Below are positions 24,246 to 37,100 of a stretch of DNA of 64,000 nucleotides, piece by piece. The notes under the pieces were generated by a model. The model worked only from the letters and a program-made list of their open reading frames with translations, ran no database searches and was not told the DNA's origin. The stretch's first letter is position 1. Each line of letters begins with the position of its first letter. A program made the translations under genes and the position numbers. Source of the DNA: Brachynemurus nebulosus (Eukaryota; Arthropoda; Insecta; Neuroptera; Myrmeleontidae); contig JAPWDM010000002.1 of the NCBI GenBank assembly GCA_035578155.1, positions 38,863,437 through 38,927,436 on the forward strand, read 5' to 3'.

Positions 24246-25005
24246 CGCAAGCTCATTATTATTCCTAAACAATTCTAAATAATAAAGAAATATTTATGCG
24301 TGCCTGATCTTCAACTTGTTACTTTAACATCAAAATTACACAAAACAATAAAATGCAATTGCATAGGCACGCACACGGTCTGTGTTAATAACCTGTAGCG
24401 CTGTAGCACATTTTCCCATAAATCACTAGCTTTATGTGACCGTAGGTACATAAGTGATCTGATGGATAATACGTTACTTAATTATTGTGACACCTTATTT
24501 TAGTCACATCTTCAAAAAATGAATACATACATAATTATTAAATTCGAATTCAAACGTGCTTGCGCGTGCTTCAATCTGCAATTGGTAATTTTAGTTTTGT
24601 AATCAAATCAATAAACATACAAAAAAATGAACAGAAAATGATTTCAAGTTCTGAATACGTAATTTTGAGGTTTTTTTGCCGTCTTCGTTTATTTTTAGTT
24701 TTAGGTTTTTGTTTCACATTAGTCAATTGTTTACTTTACTGCTCTGTTAATCCACATTTGACATTGGTAAAAGTGTTTTGTGTTTTGTAATATTGGCAAT
24801 ATGTATTGTTATTTAAATACTGAAATACAAAGACAGATTTTTCATTGAAATAAATACATAGTGAAAATTTAAAAAACATTTTTCTTTTATAGAATTAGGC
24901 AATGTCGTTTGGGGCAAGACACTAGACAGCGTCGAAATTCTGGGGCCGCCGAAGGGTTTCCAGAGGGAAAAAGGATAATTTATATGGGACAAATAATATT
25001 AATTA
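24244..25005. other. AT-rich intergenic DNA
   Basis: Mostly featureless; a GC-richer patch at 24900-24975 (TTCTGGGGCCGCCGAAGGG) may be a transposon fragment. The 76-codon frame at 24560 is hydrophobic and unsupported. Confidence 0.45.
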
Positions 25006-25290
25006 AATATCACATAGTGATTGAAAAATTATCAAACTGGATCGGCTAGGACTTGAACCCAGGACCTCCTGGTAACTAGCTAGGTGTCTTGTCCCCTCCA
25101 CCACACGATCCTCTGTTTAAGAATCACTCCAGTTCGATTATCACTCAATCACATACATATATGTATTAGTCATTACTACTCTCTTTTAATTCCAACAGTT
25201 GTTTTAATTTTCAAATACGAGTAATATCGAGTGCTTGTGAAACATCACTACGTATGGCGAACTTTTGTTCGAAAATTAAAATTAATATTA
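25006..25290 (-). mobile_element. tRNA-derived SINE copy
   Basis: On the minus strand this matches the cassette in the hAT element at 12.6-14.5 kb: body with CATACGTAGTGATG and AGCACTCGATAT, tRNA-like head (25029-25110, with GATCGTGTGGTGGAGGGGAC in place of the D arm and GGTCCTGGGTTCAAGTCC as B box), then the ATAATTTTTCAATCAC tail. More diverged than the tandem copies. A free-standing copy shows the cassette is a dispersed repeat in its own right. Confidence 0.75.
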
Positions 25291-25412
25291 CTGTACAACA
25301 ATATAAGTGAATTCGTACATTTCAAGACTCTACATTAAAGCAGTAAACAATTAATTCCTCTTCCGAAAATCATCTTTGTTGATCAGCATCTTTACATTTC
25401 ATTAATAATGAG

Positions 25413-25801
25413 TTAACTCGTCCTGCAATATGGCGGTTCAAAATGCTGTGATACATATGTACATATATATTCACTGGTAGAGGTGCCGCCATTTGTGACA
25501 GATTTTCCGAAATACGGTATAATTCTAAATAATGTTCAATTTCATCAACATAGTTTAGTATAATTTATATTTTGTAAATTCCTACGGTTCACGTTTTTGA
25601 TGTTGGGATTTTTGATTTTTGTTCTTTTTCTTTTTTTGTAACTTTATCTATTGTATTTATTTTATTATTGTATCTGTTGTATTGTAGCGTGTTGTAAATA
25701 ACAAAATACGTACCTATTGTTTATGGCGCCGCTGCGGCGCCTAACGAGTGAAATTAATATTTGTGTCGCCGTGGCGGCGCCCATCGAGTGCAAAGGGTTA
25801 A
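25413..25801. mobile_element. Possible piggyBac-like MITE
   Basis: The right end, read on the minus strand, is TTAACCCTTTGCACTCGATG followed by GGCGCCGCC, which closely resembles piggyBac-group termini (TTAA then CCC). TTAA at 25413 followed by CTCGTCCTGCAATATGG is a candidate left end but matches only partly. GC-rich CGCCGCTGCGGCGCC repeats sit just inside the right end (25727-25784). Confidence 0.4.
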
Positions 25802-26302
25802 TATACATATATGCATATGTATAACAACTTCATTTAACTTATGTCACCAACTTAAAAAAAACCCACAAAACACTTAAAAATACGTGATACACCTGTTTTT
25901 CTATATAATATGTGCCTCGCCCCCAAAACCACAATCATCTCTTTGACATTTCAAAACTTGAAAATCATAAATGTAAAGTAAAATTTTTCTAAATATACAT
26001 ATACCTACCTTATACAGGTTATGGCCTTGTTATTTGGACATTAACATTGTTATACCGAAAAGATTTTTTTTTATAATCATTAAACAAGTAACAGCCTATT
26101 TAGATTTTTTATTGTTACAATAGTAATAAGAATAGTAATGCTTATCATAACTGAGCAAGTGTAGTCGTATACAATGCATATTCATATTCATCTTTTATTC
26201 GACATGAATAATCTTACCTTTTTTTAGCGCAAATACCAAAGTTGATGAAGAAAGGTATGCTGACGTGCAGATCGTGATGATGTAGATGGCGAATTACATA
26301 CA
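25802..26302. other. AT-rich intergenic DNA
   Basis: No feature recognised. Confidence 0.5.
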
Positions 26303-26505
26303 TACAGCGTTAGTTTTTTGAGAGTTGCCATTTTTATTACAGTCAAACCGTTGATTTAATTGAAAAATTGTTCAAATAAGAGTGGTAGATATCGACGGGC
26401 GCAACCGATTTCTATAGTCAGGAGCTTTATAGCTCTTATGGTCTTAGCTCTTATCAACGGTTTGGCTGTAATAAAAATAGTAACTCTCAAAAAACTGACG
26501 TTGTA
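26303..26505. mobile_element. Short MITE (family C)
   Basis: About 52-bp inverted ends: TACAGCGTTAGTTTTTTGAG (26303) and the inverse of TACAACGTCAGTTTTTTGAG (to 26505), continuing through AGTTGCCATTTTTATTAC. The interior has AAAAATTGTTCAAATAAGAG and GGAGCTTTATAGCTCTTATG, which recur in the half-element at 30815-30960. Non-coding. Confidence 0.75.
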
Positions 26506-26559
26506 TAATTATAATAATAAATAATTGTAATGTTGTCTTTTTCTAAAAACTCAAATATG

Positions 26560-26945
26560 TGACGTATTATGACGTAGATGGAGAACCTCGCTAAAAAGCT
26601 TATTTTGGACTCAAATGTAGCGTACCACTCAAATGTAGCGTACCTTTCTGTACCTACTTTGGCAAATACTATTGTGAATATTCTGGTAATAAATTGAGAA
26701 AGCCAACAGTGATACCAGTGTGTAAAATTAAATTTTTATTATGAAATTTTAACTATATGTTGATGAAATGTGGCATGGAAATACACATGGAAACAAAGGA
26801 AACAACTGAAATATGTTAAGCCATCTAACGCCATCATTTACCGACAAACGCATGTCGCTATATATTTAGGTTATGGATGGCGAATCTTCTTAAACTGTGA
26901 CCATCACGTTCACTCTTTCCCACAAATAACGCCCCTTTTATTACA
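26560..26945 (+). mobile_element. Likely 5' LTR remnant of a retrotransposon
   Basis: The sequence directly upstream of a credible primer-binding site ends TTATTACA, a normal LTR 3' edge. The 5' edge is uncertain; TGTGACGTATTATGACG near 26558 is only a candidate. The 65-codon frame inside (26770-26967) is a read-through into the PBS and not a gene. No gag or pol follows. Confidence 0.35.
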
Positions 26946-26947
26946 TT

Positions 26948-26965
26948 TGGTGGCAGTGGTGGGAT
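26948..26965 (+). other. Primer-binding site complementary to tRNA-Leu
   Basis: TGGTGGCAGTGGTGGGAT is the reverse complement of the CCA-extended 3' end of animal tRNA-Leu (…ATCCCACCGCTGCCACCA) with one mismatch. It sits two bases after TTACA, the expected LTR/PBS spacing for Gypsy-like elements. The internal region is lost; a hAT MITE lies 20 bp downstream. Confidence 0.5.
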
Positions 26966-26976
26966 AGATCAAAACA

Positions 26977-27237
26977 GCTACCACCAGGGCCGGATTTACT
27001 CTAAGTGCCGCCCGGGGCACTGTGAAAAATGCCACCCCTGCTTTTTCGTAAAACAAAAATTTAAAAAAAATTTCCTAATAACTTTCTCACTTTTTTCTCT
27101 ATTTTTATCAAAAATAAGTGACGAGCAGAAAAAAAAACTGCGGTGTTCAATTTCAAATTTCGCCGCCATCTTAAAAATTTTCCGCTCGGAGCCAGTATAC
27201 CGCGTGCCTGTAGTGTAAATCCAGCACTGGCTACCAA
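26977..27237. mobile_element. hAT MITE with 8-bp target duplication
   Basis: The 245-bp element 26985-27229 begins CAGGGCCGGATTTACTC and ends with the inverse of CAGTGCTGGATTTACAC. Flanks GCTACCAC (26977-26984) and GCTACCAA (27230-27237) match at 7 of 8 positions. Non-coding. Inserted just downstream of the LTR/PBS remnant, so it is younger than that. Confidence 0.85.
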
Positions 27238-28769
27238 TGTTACTCTATTGACAATTTTACTTTACTAACTTTAATATTTTACACAAACTTAAATATTCAA
27301 CTATAATAACTCAATTTTTTGGTAAACCATACTAAACTTGGGTAATTATAATCCCTAAGTGAGACTAATACGCACAATCAAAGAAAGAATCCACAAAACC
27401 GAATGAAAATATTTAAGCGACCTTTGGTTGCGGAAGCTAACTTAATAAAACTATGCTTTATGCCGAAAATTGTATTATATTTCAATTTCGTATTTATACA
27501 ATCAGTGCCATGTCCAGTATTTTATTTTGAGTGCCACCTATATATAGCTTAGTTTTTGTTACTACTTTTATCATAACAACAGAAGTTAGACTTGTAAAAG
27601 CACAATCGAATAGCAACATTTTAAAATTTAAAAAAAAAAAAAAAGATTAATTGCCCTCGGTAATGTCACCTGCTTGTCATCATCTAAGTTCAAGATAAAA
27701 TTTTTCATTAACTGAATGCACAAGAACAGGATATTTAATTTAACAGCAAATAACAGTTTCCGGCCGACCTTGTTCGGTCACAATAATTTATATCTTTAGT
27801 ATTCTAATCAATTAATCAATTAGGGTTATCAATTTATTGGATCTTTTTTTAATACGACTTTTTTAAACAAAAAAAAATAAGAATAATAATGTGGGACATG
27901 TGTACACACAGTAGTCCTAATTTTCAAATTCTTTTTCGATGTTTTAAGAACTGTTAACGTTATGAATGAATGAAATACAAAGTTAGACATAAATATCTGC
28001 TTGTTATTTGATTGTCATATCCTATATGGAGAATAGTAATTGTGAATAACAATTATATAACAGTTCTTTTTGTAAAATTTTTTTTGTTTTGTATTAGAAA
28101 CATACATAATAAATGTGAGTGTATTGTAAAGTTTTATTACAAAAACAAAAAAAACAAAAAAATGGCATTGTGGTAGTACCATTATAGTATGTAGATAAAG
28201 TACAATAATAGTCAAAATAAAGGTAATACAGATTATTATAGTCATAACGCAATTTGTCTGCGGCTTCAGTTCCCCAGATGCTACCGGACATAAATTGTGA
28301 TATAATTTAGGCAGTATGTATATACCAAGATTTGTATAAGACTATACTCTGTGCCTCCAAGTTACAGTCATTTTGGAGTCACCATCAGATTATCAGAAGC
28401 TATTGTGTTCTAACGAGGAGAGGTTCAGGTATGGTCGTCACTGATTTCAATCAAATTTCGTCTGCTAGTAGAGCATAATATCAGTATTGAAAATTTACAA
28501 TATTAAAGTCCACCTCTTAAAAACACAGGAAATATTTTTATTTAAAATTTGGACAAAAATATAGGAACTTTTAAAATGTGAACATTTTACATTCTGAAAA
28601 ATGTAAAAATTCATCTTGTAAAGATATGTGCGTAATATATTACATTTTTCAAAATTTGAAAATTTCGTATTTTTAAAGTTTTAATGTATCTAACTGACTT
28701 ACATATTTGTTTAAGTGATATATGTACTCATATAGAAAAAGAAAAAAAAGCAAAATATATATGTGTATA
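27238..28769. other. AT-rich intergenic DNA
   Basis: No gene recognised; contains an A homopolymer near 27630. Frames at 28015-28291 (minus) are AT-rich and overlap each other. Confidence 0.5.
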
Positions 28770-30632
28770 CCGGATGTTCCGGTCGGATGTATACATACGA
28801 TTTACATGTTAATTGATAACATTGGATTCCCATAAGGAAAAAGTTATGTCACAAGAGTGCTTTGGATAAACGTATTTATATTTTTTGGAAATTTTCTTTT
28901 ATAAAATATTTTTTTCCACCAAATTATCTGCACTATTTCTTCAACCGAGTATTCTTTCCGTATTTTTATTATTTTAATATTTATTTCCAAAAAAATTGAA
29001 AGATGCCTTTTGAATTTACACAAAATACACAAATATTTATATGAAAATATGAATTGCTTAAAACTGGCGACATTCATTTCTTTATTTTACTGCATTATTG
29101 TTGTTCAAGCGATAGTAACAGTATAGTTACAATCGCGGCATACACATATTATATTATGGATACCAAGGCAATCTATTTAATTTTTTGATAGATGAATGTG
29201 ACGTCATCCGGACCGATCTATTGAATGAGATATTATATCAATGTATGCTCAAAAACTATCTAAAAAGGAAACAAAAATGTTGATTTATTTCATTTTATTC
29301 TATTTACGCACTGGAATTCATTAATTGACTGTATTTATTGTATTGCTGATTGCATTTATTAATAAATATTTACAAATAGTTTTGTTCAGTTTTCCTTCTT
29401 AATATGTTTATGCACAGATTAGTGTTTATGTTTGAAAACTTTCTGATCTAGTATTTTAATACGATTGTACAAGCGTATTTTGAAGTAGGTACAAATTCTT
29501 TACCTTCAGTGGTAAATCAATATGTGATGATTGATGAATAAATTATCAAGAAGATTTTTAAAGGTATTTAGGAGTGATGGTCATCAAGGAAAAACAAAAA
29601 TGTGTTTTTTTCCAAAGGCTACCGGTTTCGACTTTTTGTCGTCTTCAGGCCTCTTTTAAAAATTATACTTTCAGTGTCATGAAACCTAAATTTAAAATAT
29701 CAAGAAGATTTTTTATAAAATTTTTATCGGTTTTTATACCATTTTATTTATTAATCTAAAAATGAAATTAGTAAGTAAAATGCAAAATAATCTTAAAATA
29801 TTTACTCTTTTTGCACACCAATCTCCTTAAATTTTACTTCAGTGTTTTTAATATTATGCTGCGCTTTCGTTTCTTTTGTCTCATGCTTGTAAATATTACT
29901 TTTTATTAAATTTAATAATAATACACATAATTTTAAAACCAAACCGTTTATAAATTTTAATAACTTCCGACACTTATCAGTTGTCTTTTATGCTATTTTT
30001 TTGTTTATTGTTTTCTCTTTCAGTAACTGTGCTCGGAAAGCTTTTTAGAAGGTAAAACACTTTTAGTTAAATGTCGTTTTTCTACTGGAGTATTTCATAA
30101 TTTATCTTTTAAACTAGTGTAGTCTGACGCCTCAAAATTGATCAGAGTAAAGATTTGTTGCCGCTAAATTAAAAACGACGATTTCCCTACATCCTTTTAC
30201 CCATTTTGCACAAATAATTCCATCAGACTAAAACGCAAAAAATTTATTTTTTTATTATTTTTAAATTTTTTCACTTATTATTTCATATATTTACCGTAAA
30301 TTTAACTATTTTAAATATTTTATAAACTTTTACAATTCAAAATACTTAAATAATTTAAATTCGAAATATTTAAACAATTTTGACATAAGTTAAATTATTT
30401 ATCTCGGTCAAAATGACGTCACAAAATGTATCTAATGGCGACTGTAAGCTGTTAATTACAATGCCTTCTATAATATTATAATATTTGTATGCCGTGGTTA
30501 CAATATTAAATTGGTATTATTAGTTTGTTCAAAGCACTCTTATGACATAACTTTTTCCTTATGGTAATTCAGTGTTATTAATTAACATGTAAACAGAAAT
30601 GTATACATCCAAACGGAATACGCAGTATATAT
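28770..30632. mobile_element. 1.86-kb element with long imperfect inverted ends
   Basis: Left end TCGGATGTATACAT with TTACATGTTAATTGATAAC and CATAAGGAAAAAGTTATGTC (28792-28860) is inverted at 30520-30612. The match resumes further in: CGCGGCATACACATATTATA (29133) against its counterpart near 30480, and GTGACGTCAT (29200) near 30415. The left arm has an extra ~240 bp. No intact coding region; a hammerhead-like motif lies near the centre. Class unknown. Confidence 0.65.
29617..29651 (-). ncRNA. Hammerhead-like motif
   Basis: Read on the minus strand: GGC, then CTGAAGA, a short hairpin GAC-AAAAA-GTC, then GAAACCGGTAGCC. This reproduces the order of a minimal hammerhead ribozyme of the kind found in Penelope-like retroelements: CUGANGA core, stem II, GAAA core, a 1-2 bp stem III closing ACCGGU, and a cleavage-site A before GCC pairing with GGC. 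However, one extra C between the core and stem II breaks the consensus. It may be a degenerate ribozyme or a look-alike. Confidence 0.3.
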
Positions 30633-30736
30633 TTCGTTGATAAAATGTTACCATTTTATATGTATATTAACGAATTTAATCTACTTTACAAAGTTCATTT
30701 CTCTGTTAATTTATTCCTTCGAGAGTTATCGCACAG

Positions 30737-30737
<1 letters not shown>

Positions 30738-30814
<77 letters not shown>
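30738..30814. repeat. (TA)n microsatellite
   Basis: About 38 dinucleotides, directly abutting a family C MITE half. Confidence 0.98.
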
Positions 30815-30817
<3 letters not shown>

Positions 30818-30960
30818 TTTTCTGATAGTTACCATTTTGATTATGGCTAAACTATTGACTTAATCAAAAAATTGTTCAAATAAAAGTTGTAGCCACTGGT
30901 GGGGGGCACTGATTGATATACTTCGGAGCTTTATAGCTCTTGTGGTTTTCGAGATACGAT
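30815..30960 (+). mobile_element. Family C MITE, one-ended copy
   Basis: GAGTTTTCTGATAGTTACCA through AAAAATTGTTCAAATAAAAG and GGAGCTTTATAGCTCTTGTG matches the left end and centre of the MITE at 26303-26505. The right terminus is missing or unrecognisable. It begins exactly where the (TA)n tract ends. Confidence 0.65.
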
Positions 30961-33913
30961 ACAAACTTACCTTTTTTAAATGGAATGGTATACTTATTTG
31001 TTGATTAATTAAAATTATTCAATAAAGCAACAGAAATAAAAAATAAAAACATAAAAATTTTTATCTTAAGTTTTTTTTTTCTAATTTTACAACTTTAGCG
31101 CTTAAAAGTGATTTATTTAAGTGAATTTTGATGAGTTTAGGAGCGCTTAGTTCAAACTAGCCTTATAAACTACGGATAATAATTGTAGCAGCTAAGCAGT
31201 AATTGTATTTATGCTACATAGATGGTTATCTAGTTAACAATTCGTGGATTCTACAACTCGTGTTTCCAGGTAGGTCAAACAGAAATTTTTAACTGATTTG
31301 AATTTATCTGAATATAGCCATTTAACATGTAGAAACATAGTTCTATATTTTGCATATTTATTTTCGAAAAAAATTATTACCTTCGTTTGCGTAATTTTAA
31401 TTTTAGGTTCGTTATTTAAAAATATTAATTGCTTTTAATTTTAAAAATATTATTTTTTAAGCCGGTGTGATATAAATTATTTGTCAGGTTATGCAGATAT
31501 AAAAGCACTTCGGTGCCCGCACATTTTAAGCAAGATATTCAAACAGTACTATCGGTACATCTACGGATGTTTTGCTTTCATGTTACGGACGGATTCATGC
31601 TTTTGTATCACTCACACCAACACTCACATTAACCCACTCTTAGGTCCTTGACATTTTCTTCTTTCCGAACCCCGTTTTTCTTTTCCGATGGCTGGATTTA
31701 CCTATGGGAGGCTCTGAGGCGTTGGGGCGTCTCTCAGGTGAAAGATTTTCACCACTATTTCTGTCAAAATTTCTCCTAAAAGCAGAGTTGACGAAGAAAA
31801 AAGAAAACAAACTTATTCTTTCTATTCTACTTCTGTTTTGAAAGTTTCACTATCATTTTGTGCAGCTTCTACTATCGATTGTGTAAAAAACTAAAATAAA
31901 TCTTAAATATTGACTCAAATATTCAAAATAGACAGGTCTGCTGCAGGTGACGCTAGTGATTTACTAAATGTCCGACGCTCTGCCAGAGTCAATTACAGAT
32001 AAAATATTTTTAATAAAAACTTTATTATTTTTTAAAATAAACTTTATTATTTTTAGTAAAATTCAAGTTGTTTCATTACAACATTTGTTTGAATTACAGA
32101 AACCATTTTTGTCTTTTAAAATACAGAATAATTTTTTTTTATAAAAATGACTGCTTGTATAGTGGGAAAGTCTTTGGAAATTAAAACTTTTTATCGGGTT
32201 CTTTTCTTCGAGAGTATGCTCATTACACTATAAGTCTACACTAAGAACCATTATTTACATGAGTAAATTTCGTTTCAAATGGGAAGGGTTTTTCTTAAAT
32301 TGTGTGATCAGCTAATTTTTACTAAGTGCCCACGTAACGACTAATTTTAATATCTTATACTGTTTTTCCTGTCGAAGTTTATAGAAGTTTAGTAAATACT
32401 CCAATTTTAAACATCGAATGAAATGAGCTATGCGAATTATTGTAGATTTTGAAAAATTGTTTGGACTTACTACAAAAGAAAACAAGGTTATGAAAATAAT
32501 TATTTACTACTAAAGATTAAAAACTAATCGTGAAATGAATAAAATCATATTTTTTCTTGTTTGAACATACCGCAATCTTCTCTTGTTTAAATACCAGAAT
32601 TTTGGCGTTAAAAATACTTTTTGTTGACATTTTTATTTAACGGTGATAAATAATCACAGCTATCAATGTTTTATACATCCGATATTATCGATGCCAATTA
32701 CCATCTACATAAATATTTCAATAACAAATTACAAAGATAATACAGGTTTCATATTTATTACTACGTATTATGAATCTAATGACTGTCTCACAAATGCCTA
32801 TTTTTGACTTCCATAGTGCGGTGTAGTATTAAATATTAAAAATTAAAACTACAGCTGTAATTTAATGACTTTTTACTGAATACTAAGTTAAATATTTGAG
32901 GAAAAGCTACAAATTATTTTGATAATTAATGTATTTAATTAATAAATTTCGTTTTATTGTAACAGATTAATACGAACATACCATCACTAGTTATTTTGCC
33001 TGTTTTGAATGTAAATTGCACATTATCCGTATTTTTTGCGTTCGATTAAATAAACTTGACCACGGGTTTTGAAAATTAAAATTCATAGAGGCAATTTCTC
33101 AAAAATATGGTATAAAATAATGAAAATTAGAGCATAATTGGTAATTTGAAGTAGTAAATTAATTTTTAAAAAACATCTCAACATATGTTTCCATTTGAAA
33201 AAAAAATTTTTTTTCTATTCCAAAAAAACCTTAAGTCCTAGAAATCTGGAACAATTTTTCCTGAATGGCCCCTTCTATTTTGAATATTTTTTGTATAAAC
33301 TTTTTTTCAATTAAATGCATATTTTAGGAATAAATCGAATGGCAACTCTCGGAAAACTCATACGGTATATATATATGAGTACAAAATATCCACTAGAACA
33401 TTTGAAATATTGAAAATTATTCTTAAACTTATTATAGTAAACTGAGAAACCGAAAAATATAATTTTGCGTTATAATTACAAATTTTTGTCACTATACTGT
33501 ACACATATGTATGCGTATGATTCAATTAGAATATTACATACGTCATATGTAGTTCACATGTAAGTTAACAACTAGTTTAATAAGTAAATGTAGACAAGTT
33601 ATATCAATCTAATTGTAAGCATACATCGTAGGTATAAAAGTATAAATATATAAAGGTAAGTAAATAAAAAGAATTATTGTTTAGAAAATAAATTATTTCT
33701 AACTGTTATTAGATCTATAATTCCATTTTTGGTTGTCTATTAAAACGTAATATAAAACGAATCGCGGCACTACAACACGACGGTAGACATTTTATTCAGT
33801 ACTATAAATTATTTGATTCAATTGTAAAATATGAGCTAGCAAATCTTCTTCGTACGTCGTTTAGAAATTTTAATTTACAATTATTTCATAGTAAAGATAC
33901 TTAGCTATAACTC
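30961..33913. other. AT-rich intergenic DNA
   Basis: No gene recognised. 31684-31975 has hAT-like phrases (GGCTGGATTTACCTATGGG; CGGACATTTAGTAAATCAC on the minus strand) but no convincing duplication. A family C terminus (GGCAACTCTCGGAAAACTCA, inverted) lies at 33343-33362 beside a short TA run. Confidence 0.45.
31497..31545 (+). promoter_or_regulatory. Possible TATA-type promoter
   Basis: TATAAAAG at about 31498 is followed roughly 45 bases later by ATTCAAACAGT, loosely like an arthropod initiator. The downstream frame (from 31568) is only 22 codons. The spacing is longer than the usual 25-30 bases, so this is weak. Confidence 0.15.
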
Positions 33914-34122
33914 ATTTCAGATACAATTGATCATGAGTTTACGTTAAAAAATTAAATAATTTTTATATTCGAAACAAATCAATCTTCTATTCTTTTCTAA
34001 AAATAAACTGCAAATTTAAAATTTACATAAATGTAATAATAAAAGAGATAAAGCCAAGAAAACGGAAATTATTTAAATTCAAAGTGACGAAGCGTGGTTA
34101 AATTTAACTGAAATGAACCATA
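33914..34122 (+). repeat. Dispersed repeat R1, copy 2
   Basis: Starts ATACAATTGATCATGAGTTT and ends near TGAAATGAACCAT. About 90% identical by eye to the copy at 2228-2444, with small deletions. Confidence 0.7.
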
Positions 34123-37100
34123 CCTACAATTGACGAAAAATTTTTGCTAATTTCCAAAGCTGGTATGGAGTACCTATCGCAAATTTTAAACTCTCATTAT
34201 TTTTAAATGTTAAAAAAAATCTGTTATTTGAGGAAAAAACTACATTCTTTACTGAATTCAACTGAATTTATCGTATACATTTTAGTTCCATCCACGTACT
34301 TTCTGAAAATCATCCAAAATACTAAACCAATTTATAGTGTACGTAATTACATATAATATGCGCCATTTAGTTTTCCAAAATGCAAAAAAGAGTATTTAGA
34401 TATGAAGTGTTCCCTAAAACTCTCAATTATGTAACCGTCACGCCACGCCGGCTAAACTTCATTACTGAAAACATTAAATATGCGACAAGAATATTATTAT
34501 TTTTTTTTAATAATTCTTACTTAATTTATTAAATAATAAAACAACAGAGTCCAAAAATAACTTGACAAAACAATAGCAAAAAAATTATATGTACCTAGTA
34601 ACATTTATTTAAAGAAAAGACCATCATCTATGTAAAAATACATTATGCACCGGAAGTGGCATCATATTACAAAAATGATAAAACATTTTATATTCAACTC
34701 ATAATCCCATCATTTGACATTAATACATACTGGCTTATATAATGTGTTGTTTTTTTTTTCTTATTTATTTAGTTAATGAGATCAAAATTTCAGAAAAATA
34801 ACTGTTAACACATTAGTGCACGTCTTAGCATACACAAGACATTAAATAAAATTTATTTTATCGTTTGATAAACCTGAAAGAATAAAAACACTTTTATTTT
34901 GTTATAAATCTACAAAAAAATGGAATTGCCGCCAATATTCAGATTGCACATAACCAACAAACCTACTTTATTACTTTATTGACAAAAAAAAAACACAGTT
35001 ATTGCTGCTGCATTGTATTAATTATTCTTTTGTTAATTGGCGATTTAATATTGATAATAATAATTAATTACTGTGAATTATCAGTTATTTCTAACAATTA
35101 TTTTACAGTGCGGGTATCTTGCTAATGAAAAGATGTTTATATAATTATCATTTGTAGTAGACAACATGTTTTAAACTTAAGTACTATCATCGTAATTTAT
35201 GTAAATGGACACTTAGGAAAAATATATTTATTTAAATATATTCAATCGTCTTTTTTTTTAATTACATAGCGGAGAAGTGCTTACGTAGTTACAATTAAAA
35301 CCGTTAGGTGTCTTTCAATTGGGTATTATTAATTACTAATTGTAAACGGTGACAATGGTCATTTTTAATGATTGAAAAATAGTTTTCTGCATTTAAATTC
35401 TATATTTATTCGTCACTGTTATTTTAAATTACCGCCACGATATTTTTCTGCCCTCTATTATTTCTATTATAAAGTAGAAAATATAACGTTATGTCAATAC
35501 ATAATATATTTTGTCACGTATACAGGTATACTTAATTATTATTTTTTGATAATTATTTGCTAATAACAATAATAAATTATTATCAACATTTTGTACCTCT
35601 GGTTTTCCCTTTTCAAGAAAGAGGAGTTAAAAGAAAAATAAGTGAAAGTTTTGAGAGAGTTTTAATTCTAATTTCATAATAGATAATTATTTAAAATATT
35701 TCTTTACAGTGTTTAAACTATAAAATGTTTCACTTTAAAAAGATTTATTTCAAATATTTAACAGACCAAATAATACGTCCAAATTATTTAAATTAAAAAA
35801 TTAGTTGAATGTTTGAAAATCAAAATGGTGTTAACAAATTAAACAGAGATTGTTTTAAGAGATATGATTTTTGTTTTATTAGATTTTAAATACTTTAATT
35901 TAATTTGTTTAATCACTTAATTATTTATAATAGAATAATCCAAAAATGTTTTAAGGAATACATTTTAAATTATCTAAAAATTCTTTTATTTTCTAAGTAA
36001 TAATTGAAATCTTCAAACAATTAGTTTTACATCCGCATTCTTTGCAAGAAATATGTTTTGAAACTGAAAAAATTGCTGTAGACTAATTGAAAAATATTTA
36101 TAAAATAACATGATTATTTAAAGATTATTAATTATGATTTAAGTGATTAGTGCGGGTTTTTTATTTTATACATACCGTCACCTCTTTGATGTATAAATTG
36201 ATTTTTGATTAACGTACCTGAAACAAAAGGAAAAATTGATTACTTATTACAAAAGTATTTTTTTTTAATTTCGGTTATTTAATGCTGAGAAAAGGTAGCG
36301 AATTTATTTTGCTTGTATAAATAAAAATTATCAATTATTTGAAATCAGCCATAAATTTTCCGTCAAAGATATAAAATTTTGCAATAGAATTAGCTATTGA
36401 TGATCTTACTAAAGATACATTATGTCATTAAAAATATTAAAATCCATTAAAACTATGAATTCAGTAGTGTGTACAGTTACAGGCAAAAGTTTTATTATAC
36501 TACCAGGAAAACTGAAATTAATTTTCGTCGAAAAATCTGCATTTTAAAATCATATAATCATAATTGTAACTATACTTAATACAACAAAAAATTTTTTTCA
36601 AATTTTTAGCTATTTATCTTAACATATTTTACAGCGCTTACACCCTAATATCTTAAGACCAATAAGTTATTTAAGTAACCGAGTAAATATTTATAAATTC
36701 AAGGACAAATACAGTTGGACAGCCATAGGGATCATAACCCTCCCCCCCCCCCCCCATGAACGAAGGTAAATTCAAATTATATCGCGTTTTGATTTCTAAT
36801 GTCATCATTCAGTTCAACCAATCATTCTAATTCCGTTTCCTTCTATAAAGTTTGATCTGAGAAAACAGAAGTTTGAACTTATATTATTTTCTTTTGTGCG
36901 CGTAATGAAAAAATAACACTGTAACATCCAAATTAACAGAACGAAGTAAGTATCTAATAGCTGTATTCTTGCTATTTACTCAACTATATATACAATATGT
37001 ACTTCGATAAGAATAAAAATTATATATGTGTTTATAAATTATATAAAATAGTGATTGAAAATGAAGCCTGAATTCTGAAATTTGGTTTCGGAAATGAAGT

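Noticed and set aside
31684..31975. hAT MITE with GGATTTACCTA and TAGTAAATC ends
   Set aside because: End similarity is partial and no 8-bp duplication could be placed.
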